Shown in pieces: positions 25,697 through 35,503 of a stretch of 51,877 nucleotides of DNA. The notes beneath the pieces were generated by a model. That model had not been told where the DNA came from. It searched no databases and saw only the letters and a list, made by a program, of their open reading frames with translations. The position numbers and the translations under genes were made by a program. This stretch comes from Acidobacteriota bacterium (GTDB taxonomy: Bacteria > Acidobacteriota > Terriglobia > Acidiferrales > UBA7541), in contig JAKASX010000014.1 of the NCBI GenBank assembly GCA_021818865.1, positions 1 through 51,877 on the forward strand. Direction: 5' to 3'. Position 1 is the first letter of the stretch, and the number at the start of each line of letters is the position of its first letter.

Positions 25697-26875
25697 ATGC
25701 GCGAAGCGGTCATTGTCAGTGCGGTCCGAACGCCGGTCGGCAAAGCCTATAAAGGCGCGCTGGGCTCGACGCGCCCCGACGATCTCGCCGCCGTCGTGCT
25801 CGCCGAAGCCCTGCGCCGCGCTCCCGGCCTCGATCCTCGCGAAATTGACGACGTGATTCTGGGCTGCGCGATGCCCGAAGGCGAGCAGGGAATGAACGTC
25901 GCGCGCATCGCCATGCTCCGCGCCGGTTGGCCCGTGGAAATTTCCGCGATGACGATCAATCGCTTTTGCTCATCGGGCCTTCAGTCGATCGCCCTGGCTT
26001 CCGAACGCGTCGCCGCGGGCCATGCTGAAGCGATCGTCGCCGGCGGCACCGAATCCATGAGCCTCGTCCCGATGGGCGGCAATAAAATTTCACCGAATCC
26101 TTGGCTGGTCGAGCATTACCCGGACGCATATCTGAATATGGGCCTCACCGCGGAAAACCTGGCGCGCGAATTTTCAATTACTCGTCAGCAGTGCGATGAA
26201 TTCTCGCTGGCGAGCCATCAAAAAGCAGTCGCCGCGATTTCCGCGGGCAAATTCCGCGACGAAATCGTTCCCGTCGAAGTCCGCCGCGTCAGCCTTGGCA
26301 ACGGCAAGCCGAAGACCGAACAGATTGCATTCGACACCGACGAAGGCCCGCGCGCCGATACGTCCATGGAAGCCCTCGCCAAGCTGAAACCCGCCTTCCA
26401 CGCCCACGGTGTCGTCACCGCGGGCAACAGCTCGCAAATGAGCGACGGCGCCGCTGCCGCCGTCGTGATGAGCGCCGAGCGCGCCCGTTCGCTTGGCCTC
26501 AAACCGCTCGCCCGCCTCGTTGCTTACGCCACGGCCGGCTGTCCGCCTGAACGCATGGGCGTCGGCCCCGTTTTCGCGATTCCCAAAGCCTTGAAAATGG
26601 CTGGTCTGACGCTCGACCAAATCGAGTTGATCGAATTGAATGAAGCCTTCGCCGCGCAATCCCTCGCCGTGATTCAGCACGCCGGCCTCGACCCCGCGCG
26701 CGTCAATCCCAATGGCGGCGCCATCGCGCTCGGCCATCCGCTCGGTTGCACCGGCGCGAAGCTCACCGCCACGCTCCTCGCCGAAATGGCTCGCCGCAAT
26801 TCGCGCTACGGCATGGTCACGATGTGCGTCGGCGGCGGCATGGGCGCCGCCGGCATTTTCGAACGCTTGTCGTGA
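25697..26875 (+). CDS. fadA: thiolase (acetyl-CoA C-acyltransferase)
   Basis: This enzyme of 392 residues would cleave 3-ketoacyl-CoA in beta-oxidation. The nucleophile is C91 in NRFCSSGLQ, the base pair is H347 in GHPLGCTG and C377 in MCVGGGMG, and NEAFAAQ is present. The length is standard. GCGAGGAGCGGCC precedes the ATG. With fadN at 18235 and fadE at 30519 it makes a Bacillus-like fadN-fadA-fadE order with unrelated genes inserted. Confidence 0.95.
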   Translation: MREAVIVSAVRTPVGKAYKGALGSTRPDDLAAVVLAEALRRAPGLDPREIDDVILGCAMPEGEQGMNVARIAMLRAGWPVEISAMTINRFCSSGLQSIALASERVAAGHAEAIVAGGTESMSLVPMGGNKISPNPWLVEHYPDAYLNMGLTAENLAREFSITRQQCDEFSLASHQKAVAAISAGKFRDEIVPVEVRRVSLGNGKPKTEQIAFDTDEGPRADTSMEALAKLKPAFHAHGVVTAGNSSQMSDGAAAAVVMSAERARSLGLKPLARLVAYATAGCPPERMGVGPVFAIPKALKMAGLTLDQIELIELNEAFAAQSLAVIQHAGLDPARVNPNGGAIALGHPLGCTGAKLTATLLAEMARRNSRYGMVTMCVGGGMGAAGIFERLS

Positions 26876-26903
26876 ACGCCGCGCGTTGGGCGCGTGCGGC
26901 GGC

Positions 26904-28337
26904 TCAGTTTTTCATTTTGAGGAGTATCGGCGCGAGCTTTATCTGCGTCGCCTCATCAAGGAGGCCGGTCGGCTTCAGCCCGTTGGCTCGCTGAAAATCC
27001 TTCAGCGCCCTACTCGTCTTCGCATCTGCGGTCTCCCCGGTCAGGGCGCCGCTGTAAAAGCCCTCCTCGGCCAACGCCCGCTGAATGTCCCTGTTGCCCC
27101 GGCGGGTGCTCTGGTACCACATGGAAAGGTTGGTGCCCAGGGGGTTTCGGGGCCGCGTGTCCGGCGGAAATAGTGGCAAGTAAGGCTCAAGCTTCGCCGC
27201 TGTGGAGAGGTCCACCTTGCCAGTTGGCCGCAGGCCCCTGCTGGCCTGGAATCTGCGCAGAGCGGCGACGGCCTTCGCATCCCACCGGGTTGTCACCCGC
27301 CCCCGCAAATAGCCGGTCTTCACCAGCGCGCCTTGGATCTTCGCGACACCCCCCGAAGTGCGCGCCAGCATGACCCAACCTGCCACAGGCGCCTCATGCC
27401 AGACCCGGTCGCCCGTCATTGGCGGAGGCGCTGGCGCTGGCTTCGGCCATGGGCGGTAAGGCATGAGGACGACGTTGGGGTAATACATCCCGTCATCCGG
27501 GGCATAGAAGAGACGAAGAACCCGGGTCGCCCCAATCATCTCGGCGAGCGCCCTCCCGGCACTCACTGTCTCGCCGCCCATCAAGGAGTAGGCTGCTGAG
27601 CCGGGTTTGCCGACCGAGCCGCCCGCCAGCTTGAACCTGGGGCCCCACGCCGCCTCGATCTGTTGGTAGACGGAGCCAAGGCGGCTACGGGCAGCCTGGC
27701 GCGCCTTTGGAACGTAGCCCCGCCAGTACTTCCTCGTTCCGACGACCATCCCTGCCGGAACCTGCGGAGCGTTCGGCAGGAAAACCTTCGTACCCAAAAT
27801 GTCCGGTTGATATGTAAATGTGCCCGCGTGGTTTCGGGCCTCCTTTGGATACACCTCCCACCGCGGACCGTAGGGCATCTCCATTTTGCGGACACCGAAA
27901 ATCTGCCCGCCGTCAGCGGCGAATTGGTCGAGTACTTGGCGAATGAGAGACGTAATTCCGCCGGCCGGGTGCTCCGTGACCGGGGCGCAGCCCATCGTCG
28001 TAGTCGAGCATAGGATGTAGGGAACGCCTTTCGGAGGACCGGGGACCTGGACGTATTGCACGGAAAGCGAGCGGATCCGCGGCCCTACCGTGACCCGGCC
28101 GGGGCGATAGCTTATCCCCACCTCGTCCTGGGGCGCAGCGTACCGGGGATCCAAGTAGTCGATCAGAACCGCGTACCTTTTTTCGATCAAATCCATTGCC
28201 TTCGCTACTGGTCGCGCGCCCGTGACGCTGATTGTCTCCGTTGTTGCGTTTCCTTGCGGCTGGCGTGCATCGGCGCGAATGCGACAGAGCAACGCGAGCG
28301 CCAGCGCCGGAGGGACTGCCAGTATCCACGCTCTCAT
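26904..28337 (-). CDS. exported STN-like / double peptidoglycan-binding protein, second copy
   Basis: This 477-residue paralog of the protein at 20851 has the same build: signal peptide, TISVTGARPVAKAMDLIEKRYAVLIDY (STN-like), GGITSLIRQVLDQFAADGGQIF, a Pro-rich linker, and two PG_binding_1 units with LRRFQASRGLRPTG and LKDFQRANGLKPTG. ATG 28337 is preferred because GGAGGG lies five bases upstream. An earlier ATG (28352) overlaps the upstream stop as ATGA. It is co-directional with the TIG-domain gene and probably in one operon with it. Confidence 0.82.
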   Translation of the reverse strand: MRAWILAVPPALALALLCRIRADARQPQGNATTETISVTGARPVAKAMDLIEKRYAVLIDYLDPRYAAPQDEVGISYRPGRVTVGPRIRSLSVQYVQVPGPPKGVPYILCSTTTMGCAPVTEHPAGGITSLIRQVLDQFAADGGQIFGVRKMEMPYGPRWEVYPKEARNHAGTFTYQPDILGTKVFLPNAPQVPAGMVVGTRKYWRGYVPKARQAARSRLGSVYQQIEAAWGPRFKLAGGSVGKPGSAAYSLMGGETVSAGRALAEMIGATRVLRLFYAPDDGMYYPNVVLMPYRPWPKPAPAPPPMTGDRVWHEAPVAGWVMLARTSGGVAKIQGALVKTGYLRGRVTTRWDAKAVAALRRFQASRGLRPTGKVDLSTAAKLEPYLPLFPPDTRPRNPLGTNLSMWYQSTRRGNRDIQRALAEEGFYSGALTGETADAKTSRALKDFQRANGLKPTGLLDEATQIKLAPILLKMKN

Positions 28338-28348
28338 GCCGGCCCTCC

Positions 28349-29785
28349 TCATGGCTTACACGGCTTTTTGCCGACCTTGGATCCCGAGTAATATTCGCAG
28401 CCCTTCACGACGCTTCCGCCCTGGGGCTGAACCTCAGAATAGATCTCGTTGGAGTCTATTTCATACGTCAGCTGGTTGAGGGTGTACTTATAGGTGGTCG
28501 TCCGCCCGTCGATGTACATCTCCTGCGAAACGGTCCAGTCGCATGGGAGGGCTACGTTACTCTGGTACCAGTCGACCCACTGGCTTGACTCGCCGATGTC
28601 GTCGTACTCCCAGACCCCCGCTGAGGTTACGAACCACCCACCACCGGACAGCCCGGTTACCGGACGGATCCACGACGGGGCGGACGGGGCACCCTCCGTG
28701 TAGCAGCTATCGGACGCGCCGGCACCGTTCTGCTCGTAAACAAACCTCCCCGCGAACTCCACCAAAAGATTTCCACCGCTCAGCACCTCCGGGAACTGGC
28801 GCGACCATTCACCGAACGTGGGATTGACAGACGCATCCCACGACGGGCCCAGCCCCCAGCTATCGAACGTAGGTGTCTCCCCGGAGGGTTGGTCCGTCGC
28901 GCTCTTGAAAAGCGGCGGCTGCGCTAGGTAATAGTAGGGCCCCTCCGACTCGTCCATCAGCGTCTGTAGGAAGTTCTGTACTGGTTGAACCGCGCAGCCG
29001 CCGCCACTGCCACCGAACCCCTGCGACGTTACGTCGCCCGAGCCAAGAACCAACCACTCGACGCAGGAGTTTCCACAAGGAAAGTAGAGCGCCATGTCCC
29101 CGTATTGGTCGAGCACCCCGGTGACGTCCGCCAATTGACCACTGCAGGGCGAGTTCTCCACCGCCCCTGTGATTGGCCAGTCCCCGCTCGCGTCCTGTTG
29201 GCCCTGCGTCAGGCTGAGCATGAGCTCGCCCGACCCGTTGTTCATGTCCCAAGTCCCGTCCACGTACTGCGGTACCGACGGCAGACCCCCCACGAGCGAG
29301 GGGGGAGGGCTCGGGCAGTTGGGGGCCAAGCAGGTCAGTGGAGGATCGTCCGGAGGCTCCGCGACGAAGCTCGCGTTCACCTTGTCGTTGCCACACCAAT
29401 CGGGATCAGTGCCGCCACAGGCCCGCTGGCTCTCGGTCAACGTGTCGTCGCTGCCGTACCCCGAGGTGACCTTCAGGTCCCCCGTACTCGCGTCGAAGGG
29501 CAGGATGAACGCGACCTCTGCGTCAGTGCAGAAAACGATATCGTTCATGGCTTCGCCGTTAAGAGTGACAGTGCTATTTCCCTGACTGTCCCCGAAGCAC
29601 CACCCCTGTATGTAAACTTCGGTGACGCCGGCGATACCTACCTATGGCGACACGCTCTCGATGTGCGTCGTTCCCTGCACAGGCGGGTACGCGCCTCCGG
29701 GCGCGTAACAAGCGCGGGCCGCGCGCGGGACGAGGAAGCCCACGAACGCCGCCGAGAGGACAATAAGAACGAGTTGCCGGACCAT
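28349..29785 (-). pseudogene. exported IPT/TIG-domain protein interrupted by in-frame TAG
   Basis: AAGGAG and ATG 29785 start a signal peptide (MVRQLVLIVLSAAFVGFLVPRAARA-C). The frame reaches ESVSP at codon 47 and then meets TAG (29642-29644). The same frame continues without shift as VGIAGVTEVYIQGWCFGDSQG, the normal second part of an IPT/TIG domain, and stays open to 28349. The downstream part (with its own ATG at 29548) is a 399-residue Cys/Gly/Ser-rich extracellular-looking protein of unknown function. Without read-through that part would lack a signal peptide. This is a nonsense mutation, a sequencing error or suppression. Confidence 0.78.
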
Positions 29786-29821
29786 ACCCCCGCCACTCCT
29801 TTACCAAACAACTATTACCGA

Positions 29822-29850
29822 GAAATACTACCTCCGTCGGCCATAGTCAA
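29822..29850 (-). promoter_or_regulatory. promoter of the TIG/PG-binding operon
   Basis: On the minus strand TTGACT (opposite 29845-29850), 17 bases, then TATTTC (opposite 29822-29827). It is well placed for ATG 29785. Confidence 0.5.
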
Positions 29851-29993
29851 TACAATTTTTCATGTACTGCCTTGGGCGAGCGTGACGTGGCCGCAAAAGC
29901 TGCCACCAGCTAAGATGGTCGCGCAATTGCCCGTTCCGCCCGTTCCAGCTACCATAAGCCGTTCACACGAACTGTCAGCTTTTCCGGAAAACG

Positions 29994-30446
29994 ATGCCTG
30001 CAAACGTCTGGTATTTCGCCTACGCGAACGACATGAGCCGCGCGCAAATGCAATCGCGGGTCAGTGAGATTGCCGAGCAACGTCCGGGCAAGCTGGAAAA
30101 TTACGAAATCGTTTTCAATAAGAAGGCGCGCGGCGGCTCCGCTACGGCGAATATCCGTCCCGCGTCCGGCAAAGCCGTCTACGGCGTCCTCTATCGCGTT
30201 TCCGAGCCGGCGCTCAAAACGCTCGACCGCTTCCAGGGCGCGCCCGAGCATTACCGTCGCATCGAGGTCAACGTCACCCTCGATTCCGGCGAGCGGATCC
30301 CCGCGCAAGCGTTCATCGCCACGAAAGTCGAAAAAGGCTTGCGCCCCGCTCCTCATTACCTCCAGGGCATTCTCGACGCCGCGGCGGAGAACCAACTCCC
30401 CGGGGCTTATATCACGGAGCTGAAATCCGCCGCCCGCCCCGGCTAA
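29994..30446 (+). CDS. gamma-glutamylcyclotransferase-like protein
   Basis: This 150-residue protein has the GGCT fold. The substrate loop YFAYANDMSRAQM corresponds to YGSNM in the family, and LDRFQGAPEHYRRIEV holds the expected catalytic glutamate region. Family members cleave gamma-glutamyl peptides to 5-oxoproline, or act as maturation enzymes. The YxxGSN motif is changed (FAYAND), so activity should not be assumed. The ATG has only a weak GGAAAA upstream. Confidence 0.82.
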   Translation: MPANVWYFAYANDMSRAQMQSRVSEIAEQRPGKLENYEIVFNKKARGGSATANIRPASGKAVYGVLYRVSEPALKTLDRFQGAPEHYRRIEVNVTLDSGERIPAQAFIATKVEKGLRPAPHYLQGILDAAAENQLPGAYITELKSAARPG

Positions 30447-30518
30447 CTTCATCTACCCGATGCGGCTCTCGGCCGTTTTTGCCCGCACGGCGTAGAATGG
30501 GGCGAGGAAAAAGCGGTT

Positions 30519-32372
<1,854 letters not shown>

Positions 32373-32475
32373 CCGGAAATCGAAGCTCGAAAAGTGAGAC
32401 TCGAAACCCGGAGCAACGGCCGGCGCGACGCCAGGGCGGCAGGCTCCGAATGAAGAGACTGTCAGGCCGAAAGCC

Positions 32476-33033
32476 ATGAGAGACGAACTCCAATCCGTCA
32501 CCTGGATCCGCGAATTGGCCCGTCCCTATCTTTCCGGCTTCTCTCCGGGGCTCGAATCCTCGCGCGTCCTGCGCGGCTATCGATTCTCGCGTTCGCTCGG
32601 CCGCGGCAAAACCGTCGAAGTCGGTTTCTTCGCCGGCTATCTGCTCGGAAACAAAGGCTTCGAGCCGTTCGAGCCCGCTCCGCCTGAATGCATCCTTTTC
32701 GCCTACGTGCATCCGCGCCGCGGCGCGCTTCACCAGCAACTCGTCGCACGGCCCAACGGACTTTTCCGCTCGACGCACCGCTACATTTCCTGGCTGACGC
32801 ACCATCCACCCCGTTTTCAATTCTCGGAAACAAGCACGGCGGCGCTCGCGCGTCATTTGCCGGTTTCCTGTTGGCCTGAAGGCCGCCGTGCGCACTACGC
32901 CCGCAATTTCCTCACCGAAGGGTTGGCGTGGCTCGTCCGCAGCGCGCTGGTGCGCCGGCTCGCTTCGGAAAGTCTGCAAAAAGAAGCGGCGCAAAATCGC
33001 TACGCGTTCGCTTCTGGTGCCGATCGCGCCTGA
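32476..33033 (+). CDS. hypothetical protein
   Basis: This 185-residue protein has no family that I recognise. It is rich in Arg, His and aromatic residues, with no signal peptide or transmembrane helix. A longer minus-strand frame covers the same bases, but plus-strand codon bias is better. ATG 32476 has a poor Shine-Dalgarno sequence. Confidence 0.55.
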   Translation: MRDELQSVTWIRELARPYLSGFSPGLESSRVLRGYRFSRSLGRGKTVEVGFFAGYLLGNKGFEPFEPAPPECILFAYVHPRRGALHQQLVARPNGLFRSTHRYISWLTHHPPRFQFSETSTAALARHLPVSCWPEGRRAHYARNFLTEGLAWLVRSALVRRLASESLQKEAAQNRYAFASGADRA

Positions 33034-33134
33034 TCTTCTCCCGCCTGTAGCGGCGCGGTCCTCGCGCCCGGCCTGCTTCCCCGCCCGGCCTTCGCTCATC
33101 TAACGGTTGGAAGCAGAGTGGGGGGAATTTCGGC

Positions 33135-33566
33135 ATGGATACAAATGGGTTTCTGAATCCTCAAGGTTTATGGAATCAAACGGGGGCGCTTCTCGCGGCA
33201 GTATTTGCCCTTGCCATTATCGTTCCGCAGCATCTTCTCTTCTTCGAAGGATTGCTCGCGGCTCTGGTACTTTTCAGCGCCGCGTGGCTGCCCATGCTTT
33301 TGGCGGCTTTTCTGTTGGCCGTCGTCTCCCTGGTCGTTCAAAGAGTCCCGGCTTTTGCCATGCGCCGCTCGACAGCGCTCGTTGCGTTCTCCCGTCACGC
33401 GCTTGCGGAGCGGCCGTGGCCTGGACTTTTCGATTGGCTACGCCAGCCCATGCGTTCCGCGTTCCCGCGGATTCCGGTTTTGCGGCCCATGCGCGCAGCG
33501 GCAATCCTCGATTGGCCGCGTCGCGCATCGGCGTCAAGGCCGCCCGAGCGTCGCCGCGCGGCCTAG
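33135..33566 (+). CDS. small membrane protein, unknown
   Basis: This 143-residue protein has two closely spaced hydrophobic helices at about 18-38 and 42-68 (LLAALVLFSAAWLPMLLAAFLLAVVSLVV), then an Arg/Pro-rich cytoplasmic tail. GTGGGGGGAA precedes ATG 33135. There is no recognised family. The frame is credible up to about residue 75; the tail is compositionally simple. Confidence 0.5.
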   Translation: MDTNGFLNPQGLWNQTGALLAAVFALAIIVPQHLLFFEGLLAALVLFSAAWLPMLLAAFLLAVVSLVVQRVPAFAMRRSTALVAFSRHALAERPWPGLFDWLRQPMRSAFPRIPVLRPMRAAAILDWPRRASASRPPERRRAA

Positions 33567-33770
33567 CCGCATTACCCGCGCGCAACCTGAACGGAAATTA
33601 ATCCAAAGTTAAGCGATTCGCTCATTCCGCGGTGTAACCTTCGGGCGAGCGAAGCGGTCCTACGAGTGCCGGAGGGTCGTGGGCCGCTCGCTCATTACGC
33701 CGATTCCCGGTGCGTTCGTTCCGAGCGCGATCTCCGCGCGGTTGGCAATCGAGGAGGGGGCAACAGAGAC

Positions 33771-34901
33771 ATGAAAAATGAATGGATGGAAGTTCGTGCC
33801 ATGATACCCAAGGCGTTTTTGGCAGCGCTGCTTTTTGCCGGCCTGATGCTCGCGAGTGGAACCGCTCGCGTACGCGCCGCGAATCGCCCGCCCTTGCCCG
33901 CCGTGGCATCGGCGAAGGCGGGCGCCGCTCCCGTAGCCGGCTATCACCTGGTTCGCACGATAAAAATCGGTGGCACCACGTTCTGGGACTACATGGGCAT
34001 TGACGTTGCGCGCCGCCATCTTTTCGTTTCCCACGGCACGCACGTCGTCGTGCTCGATGCGGATACAGGCAAAATCATCGGCAATATCCCCGATACGATG
34101 GGCGTGCATGGCATCGCCATCGCTCCTGAGCTCGATCGCGGCTTCATCAGCGACGGCGCGGCAAATCAGATCACAATTTTCAGTCTGTCGACCCTCAAAA
34201 CGATCGGTACCGTGAAAGTCACCGGCCGCGGCCCCGATTGCATCGTCTACGATCCCGCTTCCCAGCGCGTTTTCACCTTCAACGGCGGCAGCGATTCCTC
34301 CACGGCCATCAACGCTAAAACCGGCAAAGTCGTCGGCACGATCGATCTCGGTGGTCGCCCCGAATACGCCGTCGCCGATGGCCGCGGCCACGTCTACAAC
34401 AACCTGGTGGACAAAAGCGAGGAAATCGAAATCAATTCGCACACGCTGAAAATCACCAATCGCTGGTCGCTCGCTCCTTGCCAGCATCCCTCCGGCTTGG
34501 CGATGGATACCACTAATCGCTGGCTGATCGTCGGCTGCCACAACGACATGATGGCCATCGTGAATCCCGATACCACCAAAGTCGCCAAGACCGTTCCCAT
34601 CGGCCCTGGCGTTGATGCCTGCCGTTTCGATCCCGGTCTCGAGTACGCTTTCTGCTCCACCGGCGGCGATGGCGGCGAATTTACCGTCGTTCACGAGGAC
34701 CCCGCCGGCACGTTCACTCTGCTCGGCCACGTGCCGACCGAGCCCGGCGCGCGCACCATGGAAGTAGACTTGAAAACGCACGATGTCTTCACCGATACTG
34801 CGAATTTCGGTCCGCGTCCGGCCAAAGCGACTCCCCACAATCCGTATCGCATGGGCAAGATGGTTCCGGGAAGCTTCCGCGTGCTCGAGTACGCGCGGTA
34901 G
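33771..34901 (+). CDS. exported YVTN-type beta-propeller protein
   Basis: This 376-residue protein has a signal peptide (PKAFLAALLFAGLMLASGTARVRA) and about six repeats of a YVTN-like propeller: LFVSHGTHVVVLDADTGKIIGNIPDT, then DRGFISDGAANQITIFSLSTLKTIGTV, RVFTFNGGSDSSTAINAKTG, and so on. The blades usually bind ligands or partners outside the cytoplasm. GAGGAGGGGGCAAC precedes ATG 33771. It is monocistronic, 257 bases from the padR unit. Confidence 0.88.
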   Translation: MKNEWMEVRAMIPKAFLAALLFAGLMLASGTARVRAANRPPLPAVASAKAGAAPVAGYHLVRTIKIGGTTFWDYMGIDVARRHLFVSHGTHVVVLDADTGKIIGNIPDTMGVHGIAIAPELDRGFISDGAANQITIFSLSTLKTIGTVKVTGRGPDCIVYDPASQRVFTFNGGSDSSTAINAKTGKVVGTIDLGGRPEYAVADGRGHVYNNLVDKSEEIEINSHTLKITNRWSLAPCQHPSGLAMDTTNRWLIVGCHNDMMAIVNPDTTKVAKTVPIGPGVDACRFDPGLEYAFCSTGGDGGEFTVVHEDPAGTFTLLGHVPTEPGARTMEVDLKTHDVFTDTANFGPRPAKATPHNPYRMGKMVPGSFRVLEYAR

Positions 34902-34993
34902 ACCGCCAGCCGCCGGCTAGCGCTGGCTTATCCGTTCTTTTCGTCGCGCCCTTGCCCGCCATAGCCTCGGCGACGGCGGGTGCCACGCCCATG

Positions 34994-35092
34994 GTCATTC
35001 CGACCCCGGCCTGCCGGGGAAAAAATCTGCTGTTCTTGCCACAGCCCCAGTGCGGTCATCCCGAGGCTTTCTTTCAGGCCGAGGAATCTGCT
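34994..35092. repeat. two 38-base copies of a GTCATYCCGA ... AATCTGCT element
   Basis: Copies at 34994-35031 and 35055-35092 share GTCATyCCGA at the left and GrrGAAATCTGCT-like right ends, each 38 bases with variable middle. The form (GTCATTCCGAG ... GAGGAATCT) is a familiar dispersed intergenic palindrome in several bacterial phyla. The two copies differ by many substitutions, so they are old or diverged. Confidence 0.6.
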
Positions 35093-35108
35093 TTCCCAAA
35101 TTGCGTTC

Positions 35109-35137
35109 TTGACACATAGAACTCCAAGGGGTAAACA
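35109..35137 (+). promoter_or_regulatory. padR-permease operon promoter
   Basis: TTGACA (35109-35114), a 17-base spacer and TAAACA (35132-35137). Transcription would start near 35144, about 15 bases before GTG 35159. Confidence 0.65.
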
Positions 35138-35155
35138 TAGGACTCCTAGGGGTGA
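35114..35155. promoter_or_regulatory. tandem 21-bp repeat, likely PadR operator
   Basis: Two head-to-tail copies with consensus ATAGrACTCCwAGGGGT start 21 bases apart (copy 1 from 35114, copy 2 from 35135), i.e. two helical turns. Within each, ACTCC and GGGGT form an imperfect dyad. Copy 1 covers the -35/-10 spacer and copy 2 the start of transcription, a classic repressor arrangement. Assignment to PadR is by adjacency. Confidence 0.6.
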
Positions 35156-35158
35156 TCC

Positions 35159-35494
35159 GTGACCGACGAAAAAACCGCCATCCTCAAGGGCACGCTCGAT
35201 ATGCTAATCCTCAAGGTCGTTGCCCTCGGCCCGATCCACGGCTACGCCATTTCTCAGCGTATCCAGCAAATCTCCAAGGATTATTTCCAGCTTCAGGAAG
35301 GCTCGCTCTATCCCGCCTTGCATCGCCTGGAAAATCGCGGCTTCCTCGCCGCCGATTGGCAATCCACCGATACCGGCCGCGAAGCCAAGTTCTACAAGCT
35401 CACAAGAAAGGGCCGGAAGCGCCTCGAAACGGAAATGGAAGGTTGGGAGCGCATGACGGAAGCCGTCGCGCTGATTCTCCGCACCGCGGAATAG
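35159..35494 (+). CDS. PadR-family transcriptional regulator
   Basis: This 111-residue winged-helix protein follows the PadR pattern: LKGTLDMLILKVVALGPIHGYAISQRIQQIS, then LQEGSLYPALHRLENRGFLAADW and REAKFYKLTRKGRKRLE. It has a very short C-terminal helix. GTG 35159 is nine bases after GGGGTGAT, part of the tandem repeat, so the operator overlaps the leader. The permease gene at 35504 follows within 10 bases. PadR regulators typically repress the genes that follow them and respond to a small molecule; the ligand here is unknown. Confidence 0.95.
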   Translation: MTDEKTAILKGTLDMLILKVVALGPIHGYAISQRIQQISKDYFQLQEGSLYPALHRLENRGFLAADWQSTDTGREAKFYKLTRKGRKRLETEMEGWERMTEAVALILRTAE

Positions 35495-35503
35495 GTGACA
35501 GTG

